Assembly (NCBI GenBank): GCA_946537885.1
Contig: CAMNGC010000003.1
Span: 1 to 64,000, forward strand
Length of the DNA stretch: 64,000 bases
Direction: 5' to 3'
Source of the DNA: an uncultured Clostridia bacterium
GTDB taxonomy: Bacteria; Bacillota; Clostridia; Saccharofermentanales; Saccharofermentanaceae
The translations under genes were made by a program, and so were the position numbers. Under the pieces are notes generated by a model. The model saw only the letters and a list, made by a program, of their open reading frames with translations, did no database searches and was not told where the DNA came from. Positions 1 through 8,790 of this stretch are shown here, piece by piece. Position 1 is the stretch's first letter, and each line of letters begins with the position of its first letter.

Positions 1-2
1 AG

Positions 3-395
3 CGATCTTACCGTGACTTTCCGCGTTATATAACTGAAGACAGTCACATGAGACCTGAGCACCTTTACTACAAGGAAGTCAATTCCAAGGATGGAGCATA
101 TTACAGAAGATGGGCATCAGTCTTTGGTCACAGCATGTCGGAATTTATCGATCGTCTGCTCAAGTCCTCAAAGCACGAAGAGCAATCTTATAACGCTTGT
201 GCGGGAATCCTGCATTCTGTTAAGGATCTGCCTCACGGAATCGTTGAGGAAGTTGCACGTCAGTGTATTGAGATGAACTCGTGCAGATATAAAACCTTCA
301 AACAGGTGCTCGGAAAGCTGCAATCCGGTGAACCATGTTCAGAAGAACATCTTCCGCAGCATGAGAACATCAGAGGAAAGGACTTCTATAAGTAA
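3..395 (+). CDS. istA: IS21-family transposase IstA, C-terminal part (5' end outside window)
   Basis: The frame is open from the window edge, so this is the last 130 residues of a longer protein, not a gene starting at the internal ATG at 48. The segment fits the C-terminal region of IS21-type IstA transposases, ending in the typical basic tail IRGKDFYK. The catalytic DDE core would lie upstream and cannot be checked. An ATPase of the IstB type follows 12 bases downstream on the same strand, which is the standard IS21 arrangement and the main support for the call. IstA cuts and joins element ends with help from IstB. Confidence 0.8.
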   Translation, partial: RSYRDFPRYITEDSHMRPEHLYYKEVNSKDGAYYRRWASVFGHSMSEFIDRLLKSSKHEEQSYNACAGILHSVKDLPHGIVEEVARQCIEMNSCRYKTFKQVLGKLQSGEPCSEEHLPQHENIRGKDFYK

Positions 396-407
396 TGGTG
401 AATTTCT

Positions 408-1181
408 ATGGCTTACAGACAAAAAAACTACACATACAATCCACAACTGACGACGGAAGAAAACATTCTGTTGGATCGGCTGTTCAAGTTTAAGCTATCT
501 CACATGGCAGAAGCACTGGAGCAACAGTTCCTTAATCCTAACTCAGAACTTGACGATTTCCATACCAGGATAACAGCTCTGATTAACTACGAATGGGATC
601 AGCGCCAAACAACAAAGTTCAACAAATTGCTGCGCAAGGCTACCCTCAAGTATCCGCATGCAGACTTTGACGAATCTTTATATGAACCTGACAGGAAGCT
701 GGATACTCACACCATTGAGAAACTTCAGAGCTGTAATTGGATCGATGAGCCGAAGAATCTTCTGATAACCGGAAGTGCCGGTGCCGGAAAAACACACATA
801 GCAAATGCTCTCTGCATAACAGCGATGCAACAACTCAGGACGGTTAAGTACATTCGTGCAAACACATTATTACAACAGAGCGAGAAAGCTAGAACTATGA
901 ACTCGAGTTACGAGTATACGAATGAGATGTCAGCATACGATCTTCTTGTAATCGATGACTTCGGGTTGATGGAGCTGGATATGGATAAGTGCAGGGATCT
1001 CTTCGAGATTATTGAGACCCGTGACTCAAGAAAAGCTACCATGATTGTATCTCAACTACCCGTAGCGAGTTGGTGGGACTTATTCAAAGATAGCACTTAT
1101 GCGGATGCCTGCCTAAGCAGGATGACCGCTAAGGCGTATCGCCTGGAATGTAACGGCAGAGATATGCGCAAAACAGAATAA
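408..1181 (+). CDS. istB: IS21-family helper ATPase IstB
   Basis: A 257-residue AAA+ ATPase that assists IstA in target selection during transposition. A Walker A motif GSAGAGKT lies near residues 121-128 and a Walker B motif LLVIDDFG near residues 178-185. The N-terminal helical region (LDRLFKFKLSHMAEAL) is typical of IstB and distinguishes it from the related replication protein DnaC. Length matches the family. It follows istA by 12 bases and looks intact. Confidence 0.93.
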   Translation: MAYRQKNYTYNPQLTTEENILLDRLFKFKLSHMAEALEQQFLNPNSELDDFHTRITALINYEWDQRQTTKFNKLLRKATLKYPHADFDESLYEPDRKLDTHTIEKLQSCNWIDEPKNLLITGSAGAGKTHIANALCITAMQQLRTVKYIRANTLLQQSEKARTMNSSYEYTNEMSAYDLLVIDDFGLMELDMDKCRDLFEIIETRDSRKATMIVSQLPVASWWDLFKDSTYADACLSRMTAKAYRLECNGRDMRKTE

Positions 1182-1210
1182 ATCTATTTTATAGCGTCAC
1201 TCCGTGCCGC

Positions 1211-1275
1211 GTGAAGCGGAACAGCATGCCGTTCTATCGGAATCGGCATGCTGTTTTAGCGGAATTTGCACCGGC
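1211..1275. repeat. Right-end inverted and subterminal repeats of the IS21 element
   Basis: A 12-bp perfect inverted repeat AACAGCATGCCG / CGGCATGCTGTT occupies 1220-1231 and 1244-1255. The string GCGGAA recurs just before it and again after it (about 1257). It lies 40 bases downstream of istB, where IS21 elements carry repeated transposase-binding sites near the right end. It could also act as a transcription terminator for istB. The exact IS end and target duplication cannot be set from one end. Confidence 0.5.
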
Positions 1276-1382
1276 CTTAGAAGACCGGTATTGTGATGGA
1301 CTTGAGTCTCGTCCTTTAATTACAAATATTGATGTATGGATGTATACGAGTGAACGCAGTATATATCCTAGCAATTCTTATT

Positions 1383-1592
1383 CTAATCATTACTTTTATT
1401 TTTCTTTCCATTACCGCCCAAGAAAATACCACCTATAACGGCACCAGCCGTGACCACAATTCCACCCAAAATTTCAAAACGGTGTCTATTCTTCTCTTTT
1501 TTTCTTGTATAACAACTATCACAATACTTTTTCTTTGAATCAATCGGTAGTTCGCAGTTGCATTTCTTATTCTTGCACCTTCTAATCTCCAT
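1383..1592 (-). CDS. Small zinc-ribbon membrane protein, unknown function
   Basis: A 69-residue protein with a clear ribosome site (GGAGGAGTAACT then ATG). The first 30 residues hold four cysteines arranged CKNKKC...CDSC, which could bind one zinc ion. A basic stretch follows, then a hydrophobic glycine-rich segment (about residues 42-60) able to span the membrane, and a basic tail. It begins two bases after the stop codon of the upstream zinc-ribbon gene, so the two are probably one transcript. I do not recognise a named family. Confidence 0.6.
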   Translation of the reverse strand: MEIRRCKNKKCNCELPIDSKKKYCDSCYTRKKEKNRHRFEILGGIVVTAGAVIGGIFLGGNGKKNKSND

Positions 1593-1594
1593 AG

Positions 1595-2656
1595 TTACTC
1601 CTCCAAACGCGGCGCATCAGGACATGCGTTTATGCTTAATGAATTTACATAGTTCTGAAGTTTATTCACAACACTAATAAAAGTATTGGGAAGATTGTTC
1701 ATTTTACATTCTGCTGGAAGATTACTGTTCAGTTTTACTAAGGTATTTCTATCATTCAACTTGTTTTCTTTTATGAATCTTAGAAATGCGGTAAGGCATT
1801 CCTTGCTAGCATTATATTCACCAATAAAAACATAACCATCGCATTCAATGCGAACACAGTTAGTTAACGCAACCAGATCCTTGGCCGCATTTTGAGCGTT
1901 TCTTTCTTTTTCTTTAGAATTCCTGCTTTTTAATGCTGCAGAAAAAGAGATAGTGAAGTTCCTCATCAACACTCTTTTGGCATCAGTAGCCGAATTGATA
2001 GCATTTTGAATTGCAACTGTTCGTAATCGGTAATCACTGATACTTCGAGCTTGCAAAACCTTATCCCATGCGCTATCGGCCATTGCCAATCTGTCCTCTT
2101 GCATTTCTTTTTGAATATTTGCTATTCGTTCCTCAATCATCTCTAACTCATCTAAAATTTGAGCCAGGGCAGCTTGATTGGACAAATTATTCACAGCACT
2201 ACCTAACATAGGATTCGATGAAACTTCCTTCAGTCTGATTAATTCGCTTATTTTTTTTGTTTCGCCATTTTTTAACTGAGGAAGTATATTACCCGCTTTA
2301 TCAAAAGCAAATGTTAATTCACCCTTGTTGATCAATTCTTGAGTGAATTGATTGATGTCAGCTACCAATTGAGTCTTTCTGGAAAAAGCAGCCTCTATTG
2401 TTCCGGCTATACCAGGGGCTACTACTTTCAGGTTTTCATATTTTGACAGAAACCTTGCTATTTTTGAATTATCCTCTTGAGACAAAGGAACTATTTCCCA
2501 TCTGCTATCTTCTCCAGTTGCGTAGGGAATGCTTACATATACTTCTTGCTGACTAATAGGCACCAAAGCATCAAGGCTTTCATAGCCACATACCGGGCAT
2601 GTCCGTGCCTTTTCGGATATTCTAGAACCACATTCAGGACATTGAATAAGAGCCAT
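1595..2656 (-). CDS. Zinc-ribbon protein with helical body, unknown function
   Basis: A 353-residue protein. Residues 1-25 form a zinc ribbon with two CxxC knuckles (CPECG and CPVCG). The rest is mostly charged helix; the stretch around residues 165-190 (LDELEMIEERIANIQKEM) looks like a coiled coil. No signal peptide or membrane segment is visible, so it is probably cytoplasmic. It lies between the relaxase and the IS21 element and reads in the same direction as the transfer genes, so it may be element cargo. Its role is unknown. The ribosome site is GGGGTGAT. Confidence 0.6.
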   Translation of the reverse strand: MALIQCPECGSRISEKARTCPVCGYESLDALVPISQQEVYVSIPYATGEDSRWEIVPLSQEDNSKIARFLSKYENLKVVAPGIAGTIEAAFSRKTQLVADINQFTQELINKGELTFAFDKAGNILPQLKNGETKKISELIRLKEVSSNPMLGSAVNNLSNQAALAQILDELEMIEERIANIQKEMQEDRLAMADSAWDKVLQARSISDYRLRTVAIQNAINSATDAKRVLMRNFTISFSAALKSRNSKEKERNAQNAAKDLVALTNCVRIECDGYVFIGEYNASKECLTAFLRFIKENKLNDRNTLVKLNSNLPAECKMNNLPNTFISVVNKLQNYVNSLSINACPDAPRLEE

Positions 2657-2752
2657 ACTATCACCCCGAAACAGTCTATAAGATAATTATACCACGCTTT
2701 TATTTAAGCTTCTTATGCTGCAAATACTCTTAAAAAGATGTTTACAACTTTA

Positions 2753-4027
2753 TTAGGTAATTTCATGTTTAACCCCATGTGCCTGATCCTTCTCAAGGAT
2801 CTTCTGCCTCAGTTTGATATCCACCTTAGGAGCATGATTGGGATTATCTTGGAACTTGTTTCTAAAGATCCTGCCCACCTGATTTAGGAGTCTGATTACA
2901 TTACCAGCCATATACTGGTTATCGCTTTGATGATAACAAGCAATATCTTGCGTGTTATTAGCTGTTTTAGGTATATAAGATGCAACATATTGCATGTTAT
3001 GGCTTTCTTCCAGAGACATATCAATTCCAACGATATCCTCATCCTCCTTTGGGAACAATATGAGTTTGGATGAATCTTGACTGTTCCCTAAATCAGACAC
3101 GGCGTTGATTACAGCATTACGGATAGACTTGAACTCCGGATTCGCAGATAACGGGATTCTTATCGGTTTTGACTCGGAATAGATTCGATAAAGATCTTCT
3201 TGCTTCTCGTACCAGAGCTCATAGAGTTCTTTAACTGCTGGGATCTTCTCTATCTCATCTACAATTTTATCTACCAGATACTTATCGTCCTTGCTCAAGT
3301 AGCCGTATACCTTCTTGCCGTTGTGATTCTTCAGTCTGTTCTGCAGATCCACAAGTAGTGCCTGCAGCATGAGGTTATCGTCCTGACCATCGTGGATCTG
3401 GTTTATGATTGTCTCAATCTCATCCTTGCCATGGAGTCTAAGCTTGTCTCTACTGTCAGTCTTCTCGTTCTGAAGATTTAGCATTTCATCTCTGAAGATA
3501 ACATGCGCAAAGGTACTCTTAATGTTTTCGATACCGTCCTTATCAAGATATCCTCGATTCTCCTTGTCATAGACAATTAGGTGAATGTGAGGATGGTAAG
3601 ACTCGTTGTGGAAGGCTCCATACCATTGTAGTGAAGACGGGTGGATCTTGAAGTTCTTCGCCAGTTCATCACGATTAGCCCTGACCATGTTACGCCAGCG
3701 TTCCCCAGTATCGAATCCAAGCATTTCGGCATCTTCACGTCTGATGGAGACGATTACCGTCCAGATCGTACCTTTATAGTTGTTGAGTTCATCTGATACC
3801 TTGTTCAGATCCACCTCAACACCGGCATCAGTGAACAGACCGTGTGTTCCGATTTTCTCGGACCTCGGTCTCGTTGCTATGTAGTCTGCATAAGTTGTTT
3901 CTCGGTACTTGACCGAATCATCAATCTTATCAACTCCATCACGTGTACCGATATACCTGGCATATCTCCCAGGAGTTCTTTTCTTCGTGGGTTTCAGGTA
4001 CTTTACCTTCACAACAAGTCTTGCCAT
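2753..4027 (-). CDS. MobP-type (MobP3-like) HUH relaxase
   Basis: A 424-residue conjugative relaxase, expected to nick the origin of transfer, stay bound to the 5' end and lead the strand into the recipient. The two-histidine metal site is visible near residues 140-150 (HNESYHPHIHLIVY), as in the HUH superfamily and in the MobP/MobL relaxases of Clostridia. The N-terminal tyrosines (GRYARYIGTR, residues 20-30) are candidates for the nicking residue. The start is ATG at 4027 behind GAGGTG; an in-frame GTG at 4033 is less likely. It begins two bases after the stop of the upstream accessory gene, so the two are probably translationally coupled. Confidence 0.85.
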   Translation of the reverse strand: MARLVVKVKYLKPTKKRTPGRYARYIGTRDGVDKIDDSVKYRETTYADYIATRPRSEKIGTHGLFTDAGVEVDLNKVSDELNNYKGTIWTVIVSIRREDAEMLGFDTGERWRNMVRANRDELAKNFKIHPSSLQWYGAFHNESYHPHIHLIVYDKENRGYLDKDGIENIKSTFAHVIFRDEMLNLQNEKTDSRDKLRLHGKDEIETIINQIHDGQDDNLMLQALLVDLQNRLKNHNGKKVYGYLSKDDKYLVDKIVDEIEKIPAVKELYELWYEKQEDLYRIYSESKPIRIPLSANPEFKSIRNAVINAVSDLGNSQDSSKLILFPKEDEDIVGIDMSLEESHNMQYVASYIPKTANNTQDIACYHQSDNQYMAGNVIRLLNQVGRIFRNKFQDNPNHAPKVDIKLRQKILEKDQAHGVKHEIT

Positions 4028-4029
4028 AT

Positions 4030-4440
4030 TCACCTCTTCTGCCAGCGGATGGCATCATTCATGTTAAAGTCACCGTTGATCTTCCGAACTTCCTTCTCAC
4101 ATTCACGTCTCAGGATGTTGATCTGTTCTTCATCGATATTGAGGCTGGCAGCGTACAGATTATTCATCACAGCAATCTCAACTGCCAGTTTGAACAGGAT
4201 CCTTGTAACTCTTTTGGTATTTTCATCTGATACAGCCTTAAGTGAAGACATAATCATAGGAGAAAGATAGTCTGTCATACGCCCGGATCTTATGTAGCCC
4301 ATGTAATAATCCAGAGCCCGTTCCGTGAACTGGGACAGGCAGGAACATTCGTCAATGTGAAACATGCACTTGGCATCATCAAGAACTTCCGTTCTCAGAA
4401 CCAGGCCAACCTTAGTTTTAAGTGGTTTCTCTGTATTCAT
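4030..4440 (-). CDS. Mobilisation accessory protein candidate
   Basis: A 136-residue protein if it starts at ATG 4440; an in-frame TTG at 4512 would add 24 residues but lies inside a palindrome, so the ATG is preferred although neither has a strong ribosome site. It is mostly helical with no membrane segment. It sits directly upstream of the relaxase with a 2-base gap and directly downstream of a palindrome-rich stretch, the usual place for a protein that helps the relaxase bind the origin of transfer. No named family was recognised, so the role is inferred from position only. Confidence 0.55.
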   Translation of the reverse strand: MNTEKPLKTKVGLVLRTEVLDDAKCMFHIDECSCLSQFTERALDYYMGYIRSGRMTDYLSPMIMSSLKAVSDENTKRVTRILFKLAVEIAVMNNLYAASLNIDEEQINILRRECEKEVRKINGDFNMNDAIRWQKR

Positions 4441-4453
4441 AGAGCACTCGGCA

Positions 4454-4640
4454 ACCCTAAGTCGACTAATAATTGCCCATTTTACTGATTTAAAAGCAGG
4501 TTGGTCGACCAAGCTTGTAAAAACTCACAAGCTTAGTCGACTGAGCATTTGTAACATTGTTACACACTCAAATGCCCTGTCACACGGCTCTGCCGGGTGA
4601 TGTAAAAAGACGGCACTGCCTTGGCAGTCGACCGTCCTTT
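4454..4640. other. Palindrome-rich intergenic stretch, candidate origin of transfer
   Basis: GTCGAC occurs four times in about 170 bases (4461, 4504, 4536, 4627). Two of the copies are part of a near-perfect inverted repeat, GTCGACCAAGCTTGT (4504-4518) against ACAAGCTTAGTCGAC (4527-4541), one mismatch. Smaller dyads follow, including CTGCC-TT-GGCAG near 4616-4627. It lies just upstream of the relaxase operon, where origins of transfer of mobilisable elements often sit. No nick site can be named from the sequence. It may instead be an operator for the relaxase genes. Confidence 0.4.
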
Positions 4641-4683
4641 ATCCTGCTTAAAAATCGGAGCACATAATGGCCTCTTTTCAACC

Positions 4684-4893
4684 TCAGAGTACCTCAGACC
4701 TCCTCTCCTTGGATTTGTTTTCGATGTTCGAAGAGATAAAATCTCTTACTGCAGCTGGCACATTTTTGCTGTAAAGCGATTCAACATGCCGCTCGATTTC
4801 GAGTTCCAGACACGTATCTTTGCGGTCAAGATATACTCTCAAGGCATCGATCCATGCCGGCTCGGTATCGATTTCTAGTCTAACTTTCGCCAT
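4684..4893 (-). CDS. Small ICE protein (DUF6103-like)
   Basis: A 69-residue soluble protein with a good ribosome site (GAGGTGAGTAT then ATG). The pattern of a short strand, an amphipathic helix with DRKDTCLELEIERHVESLY, then a motif close to VPAAVRDFI resembles small proteins I associate with DUF6103 in clostridial conjugative elements; this assignment is from memory. It overlaps the upstream 85-residue gene by 19 bases and lies in the transfer operon. Function is unknown. Confidence 0.55.
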   Translation of the reverse strand: MAKVRLEIDTEPAWIDALRVYLDRKDTCLELEIERHVESLYSKNVPAAVRDFISSNIENKSKERRSEVL

Positions 4894-5132
4894 ATACTCA
4901 CCTCCACTTCTTCTTTGTCAGACTCTACACGCGTGACTTTGATGAACAGAATGTTCTTCTTTGGGATAAGGAGTTCCTCTCCGTTACCGTCAACAAACGA
5001 TACAAGATCATCATCCTTGGCCTTCTCAAGACTCTCAATCATCATGCCATGCTCAAAATAGTTATAAGGTTTGAAGCAGCATACTGCTGTTCCATCCCTC
5101 ATACATATCGTTAGTATTTCCTTTTTAGCCAT
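4875..5132 (-). CDS. Small transfer-operon protein, unknown function
   Basis: An 85-residue protein read from ATG 5132 (MAKKEILTICMRDG); a longer open frame upstream is only the shadow of the threonine-rich tail of the preceding gene. The start overlaps the stop of the NlpC/P60 gene by eight bases (ATGGCTAA), a sign of translational coupling. The sequence looks like a small beta-rich domain without membrane segments or metal motifs. I do not recognise the family. Confidence 0.6.
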   Translation of the reverse strand: MAKKEILTICMRDGTAVCCFKPYNYFEHGMMIESLEKAKDDDLVSFVDGNGEELLIPKKNILFIKVTRVESDKEEVEVSIWRKLD

Positions 5133-6270
5133 TTGTTGTTTCCTCCGTTTCCTCAGCGGAAGTCGTTTCCGCTGAGGTTTCAATTGTTGTTTCTGTTGTC
5201 TCAACAGTTGTTTCTACTGTTACTTCGGTCGTCTCTTCAGGCTCATCTTCCTCTTCACCAAGGTAAGTAATACCATGGATCTCAAACCAGTTAGTGAAAG
5301 TAGAACCTTCGAGTTGAGTCTTAATAACGCCTGCCTCAGTACCGGACGCCTGGATAACATAACCGTTCCCAATGTAGATTCCGACATGACCTTCATGCCA
5401 AACACCAAGACCCGGAGTCTCGGGAATGGTATCGATCGTGCCGTTAACAGTGGAATTGTTATACATGGAGTCGGCATCGAGATCAGTAAATCCGTTGCTT
5501 CCATACTCGATCTGATGGGTCTCAGGGTTGAACCATAGGTAGCCTTTGATCAGTCCAGCACAGTCTGCAGTTCGTCTTCCGACCCAATTCTCTTGAATGA
5601 AATCATGGTGATTCTCAACATTATTGGGGTATATCTCACATAAACTCTCGAAAGAATCCTGCGTCAATATAAGGCCATAAGTCCCCCAAACATAACCCCA
5701 TCCATCGTTGTATGCTTCCCACGCCCAGTAGACAAGATCGGCATTATTCTTGGTATCAGGATTCATGAAACCAAATGAGTTGATTGTCGTACTTCTGATT
5801 CCTGTGATTATCCTCAGATATTCGACTGGATCCAGATCACAATCAAACTCATCATTGACCTCATCGATCAGTTCATAATCGGTCTGGTCTTCCTCGAAAC
5901 AGCCAACGAGACGGTCAACAAAGTCATCTTCATCTTGGTATTCATAGAGACCAAACATGTATAAGACCTGTGCTTCCTCGTATCTTGAATGCATATCTGC
6001 GTCACTCATTGCCTCTTCGATCGCATCAAGTGTGTCTTGTACATCCTGAATCTTATCCATTTCATCCTCGTCAAGATTGTCGATAACTTCTTGGATCATG
6101 TCATCAGTGAACTCAATATGACCAGAGAAGACCGCCAGCATTGCTGCAATCGGCATTAGTAGTCCGACCAGAATTGACAGGATGAGTATCCCGATCTTCT
6201 GTCTGGCTTTCTTATTCGAGGCAATCGCGACGCCAACTTTCTTGAGTATTGCAGCAACGGTAGCACTCAT
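5125..6270 (-). CDS. NlpC/P60-type peptidoglycan hydrolase of the conjugation machinery
   Basis: A 381-residue membrane-anchored wall hydrolase, the Gram-positive counterpart of VirB1, which locally opens peptidoglycan for the transfer channel. One membrane segment lies near residues 25-48. The C-terminal NlpC/P60 domain has the catalytic cysteine in RTADCAGL (about residue 239) and the histidine in EGHVGIYIGNG (about residue 293). A middle acidic region (residues 50-150) links the two. The tail is a low-complexity Thr/Glu stretch (ETTVETT repeats). Its start overlaps the stop of virB4 (ATGA). Confidence 0.88.
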   Translation of the reverse strand: MSATVAAILKKVGVAIASNKKARQKIGILILSILVGLLMPIAAMLAVFSGHIEFTDDMIQEVIDNLDEDEMDKIQDVQDTLDAIEEAMSDADMHSRYEEAQVLYMFGLYEYQDEDDFVDRLVGCFEEDQTDYELIDEVNDEFDCDLDPVEYLRIITGIRSTTINSFGFMNPDTKNNADLVYWAWEAYNDGWGYVWGTYGLILTQDSFESLCEIYPNNVENHHDFIQENWVGRRTADCAGLIKGYLWFNPETHQIEYGSNGFTDLDADSMYNNSTVNGTIDTIPETPGLGVWHEGHVGIYIGNGYVIQASGTEAGVIKTQLEGSTFTNWFEIHGITYLGEEEDEPEETTEVTVETTVETTETTIETSAETTSAEETEETTNG

Positions 6271-8096
6271 CGGCCACCTGCCTTTCCGAATAGTTCTGCC
6301 TTGTAATCAGGCGCCTTGACCTGAAGCAGGTACCTCTCATTACCGCATCGATACAGGCATGTTCCTCTCTCCGGATATTTGATGAGTTCATACTCAGACG
6401 GTTCGATCTGGAGCGCATCCATGAAATCCTTCGGGTTGATCTGTCCGGGATTAAACATAAACTGGTGTGTCGGAATACTGAAGAGCGGTTTGGTTAGTTC
6501 CTTTATCCCCTGGATAAGGAAGTCCTCAATGTTCTGAGAAGCCAGGATAACTGTTGATTCCTTCTTTCGAACACGCTTCATGGCGTTACGAATATACTCG
6601 ATTGCCGTCATGTTCGTCAGGAAAAGGTAGAGCTCATCAATAGATGCTGCTGTGTATCCATCTCCCAAAAGCTTGTTGCTCATATAGGAAAGAATATTGA
6701 AAAGCATTGCATCCTTGAGCTTTTTATTGGTATCTAGTAGCCCCTTAACACCAAAAACTAAAAATTTATCATCAGAGATATTGGTATGACCGTTGAAGTA
6801 TTTGCTCTCAGCACCCTTGCACATTGAGTTGATACCGAGACAGATATCCTGCAGGATATCCATGGTGTAGAGGTACTTTCGATGCTCATCGTAGGCGTAG
6901 AATTCCTCTTCACAGATGTCATAGAAGTCTTGGACAGTGGGATAATCCGTTGGTTTAAGCCTCTTGAAGTCGGTGCTATCTTCAATACCGAATCGACTGT
7001 ACAGCTTCTTCAGTAGAATCTCGATGGTATCAATATGCTTCTGCTTGAAGTCATCATTGTAGGTCTTGAAGAAATCCTTCAAGAAAGAAATATGCTGTGA
7101 CAGGCGTGTTGCTTTACGAAAAGCTTCCGGAGAATCCTTATCGAAATCCTCGTTACCATCTGTCCATGCCTTCGGCTCTAGTGGATTAATGATGTGTTCA
7201 CCGGTAGTGAAATCGATGTAGCATCCGCCAAGGTTGTTACACAGATCCTCGTACTCATGCTCAGGGTCAAGAACGATAATGTTCTTGCCGGACTCACGGA
7301 TATTAGTAAGAATCAGCTTCATGAGGTAAGATTTGCCCTGACCTGAGTTACCAAGGATCAGGATATTGCTGGTTGTTTTGTCTTCAGCTCGACGGTCGAA
7401 ATCAACGAGAATGTTGGTCCCGTACTTGTCTCTTCCGAGATAAAGTCCCTTGGGATCCGTCTTGCCACTGAAGTTAAACGGAAAGAAGTTTGCCACGGAA
7501 CTTGCCGGAAGCACTCGTTCGAACTGATCTCCAAACTGGTTGGATCCCATAGGAACTACCGAAAGAAAGCCTTCCTTCTGCCTAAGCATGAGCTTATCCA
7601 CCTCGATATGAGACCTCTGAAGCTCCATGTCGATCTCTGACTGGAGTTCTTTAAGATTATCGATACTATTCGCCTTAAGCTCGATGAAGATAGAAGAATG
7701 GAGGAGAGGCTCCTTATTCTTACGGAGATTACTGAGCATCTCCACAACATCCTGAAGGTTCTCGCTCGCCTGTATCGTCTCGTTCACATCATTACTTGTG
7801 GACTGCATCGTATTCTTACGGGCAGCATCCTGGATGATCTTTCTCTGTTCCAATGGCTCCACGAGCCTATTAAAAAACCGGAGTGTAACTCCGGCCTTGT
7901 CAGATAACTGCGACAACAGTGCCTGTGCGTCAGTAGTGGGCGGGTAACTTTTGATCGCCCATGCACACTTATACGAGTTACCGCATATGTAGTAATCCGT
8001 ATAGAACTTAACGACCCCCGGCAGGATACAGTCGAAGAAGTCCTTTGTACGGACCTCTTCAACCTGCTCAGGAGTCATAACTCTTTGTTTTGCCAT
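6267..8096 (-). CDS. VirB4-type conjugation ATPase
   Basis: A 609-residue cytoplasmic ATPase that powers the type IV secretion channel. The Walker A motif GNSGQGKS is near residues 249-256 and the Walker B-like ASIDELYLF near residues 483-491. DPEHEYEDL after the Walker A is typical of VirB4/TraC proteins of Gram-positive elements. Length is normal to slightly short for the family. It follows a 102-base gap with palindromes and overlaps the downstream hydrolase gene by four bases. Confidence 0.92.
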   Translation of the reverse strand: MAKQRVMTPEQVEEVRTKDFFDCILPGVVKFYTDYYICGNSYKCAWAIKSYPPTTDAQALLSQLSDKAGVTLRFFNRLVEPLEQRKIIQDAARKNTMQSTSNDVNETIQASENLQDVVEMLSNLRKNKEPLLHSSIFIELKANSIDNLKELQSEIDMELQRSHIEVDKLMLRQKEGFLSVVPMGSNQFGDQFERVLPASSVANFFPFNFSGKTDPKGLYLGRDKYGTNILVDFDRRAEDKTTSNILILGNSGQGKSYLMKLILTNIRESGKNIIVLDPEHEYEDLCNNLGGCYIDFTTGEHIINPLEPKAWTDGNEDFDKDSPEAFRKATRLSQHISFLKDFFKTYNDDFKQKHIDTIEILLKKLYSRFGIEDSTDFKRLKPTDYPTVQDFYDICEEEFYAYDEHRKYLYTMDILQDICLGINSMCKGAESKYFNGHTNISDDKFLVFGVKGLLDTNKKLKDAMLFNILSYMSNKLLGDGYTAASIDELYLFLTNMTAIEYIRNAMKRVRKKESTVILASQNIEDFLIQGIKELTKPLFSIPTHQFMFNPGQINPKDFMDALQIEPSEYELIKYPERGTCLYRCGNERYLLQVKAPDYKAELFGKAGGR

Positions 8097-8125
8097 AAGA
8101 TATCACATCCTTTTTCATTGTTATC

Positions 8126-8144
8126 TGTAGGCTGACAGCCTACA
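8126..8144. promoter_or_regulatory. Palindrome TGTAG-N9-CTACA upstream of virB4
   Basis: An inverted repeat TGTAGGCT-GAC-AGCCTACA with 8-bp arms lies 30 bases upstream of the virB4 start codon. The same TGTAG-N9-CTACA layout occurs at 31554-31572 and, degenerate, at 25367-25385. It may be a repressor or activator site; the spacing to virB4 fits a 5' untranslated or promoter position. Confidence 0.4.
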
Positions 8145-8149
8145 AAAGT

Positions 8150-8196
8150 CATAACCTCAGGTTATGGGTTGCCTTAACTCATAACCTATAGTTATG
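8150..8196. repeat. Two tandem palindromes between virB4 and its upstream gene
   Basis: CATAACCT-C-AGGTTATG (8150-8166) and CATAACCTATAGTTATG (8180-8196) lie 30 bases apart, each followed by GGTT. They sit between the stop of the 195-residue gene and virB4. The layout suggests two binding sites on the same helix face or a processing/attenuation hairpin within the transfer transcript. Confidence 0.5.
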
Positions 8197-8198
8197 GG

Positions 8199-8786
8199 TT
8201 ATTCCTCGTATTCGATCTCAAGAAATTGAGCACCATCAACATCTGGGATGTGTTCTCCGTTATAAGAAGCATCGAAGTACAGGGCCAGAAAGCGTTTTAT
8301 ATCTTCCTTGGCCATGCGTTTGACCTCGAAGCCCTGCTCGGAGATCACCTTCTCGACACGGTTCATAATGCCAAAAACCTGTTCCAGCTTGAGGTTCTTG
8401 CACCTCATTACGAAAGCAAACTGTCTTGCTGTTGCCATCTCGAGTTGGATGTTGTCGAGGAATTCCTTGTCTTTCTTAAGTAGAGATCGTATCTGCGGAT
8501 TCATCTCATAGTTGGATCTTTCCGTCAGATAGATCTTGTTGTCATCGAAGCATTCCGAGGAGTCCGTGCATACAATCTCGATATTCGGGATAGTCGACAG
8601 TACATGCATCAACTGCCTGATCTTTGATTCGATCGAGACCTGCGATAGTACTGATATGTTGACGGGATTCACCTGATAGAAGAGGAGCTCCCCATTGTTA
8701 GTGAGGAGCCCATATGAGGTAAATCTCTTGATCCCGAGAAGGTCCTGCACGGATCTTCTGCTTCCCATTGCGTCAAAAATCGACAT
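8199..8786 (-). CDS. Transfer-operon protein between PrgI and VirB4, unknown function
   Basis: A 195-residue protein from ATG 8786 (MSIFDAMGSRR), placed behind GGAGGTGAAG; a longer open frame upstream is a shadow of the PrgI-like gene. It is a soluble alpha/beta protein without an ATP-binding motif. It lies between the PrgI-like gene and virB4. It resembles in tone the N-terminal domains of VirB4/TraC proteins, but VirB4 here has its own N-terminus, so it may be an accessory subunit. Assignment is positional. Confidence 0.55.
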   Translation of the reverse strand: MSIFDAMGSRRSVQDLLGIKRFTSYGLLTNNGELLFYQVNPVNISVLSQVSIESKIRQLMHVLSTIPNIEIVCTDSSECFDDNKIYLTERSNYEMNPQIRSLLKKDKEFLDNIQLEMATARQFAFVMRCKNLKLEQVFGIMNRVEKVISEQGFEVKRMAKEDIKRFLALYFDASYNGEHIPDVDGAQFLEIEYEE

Positions 8787-8790
8787 TGCT

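Noticed and set aside
1211-1438. Plus-strand ORF of 75 codons after istB
   Set aside because: It spans the IS end repeats, has no ribosome site and no recognisable protein; it reads antisense into the small zinc-ribbon gene.
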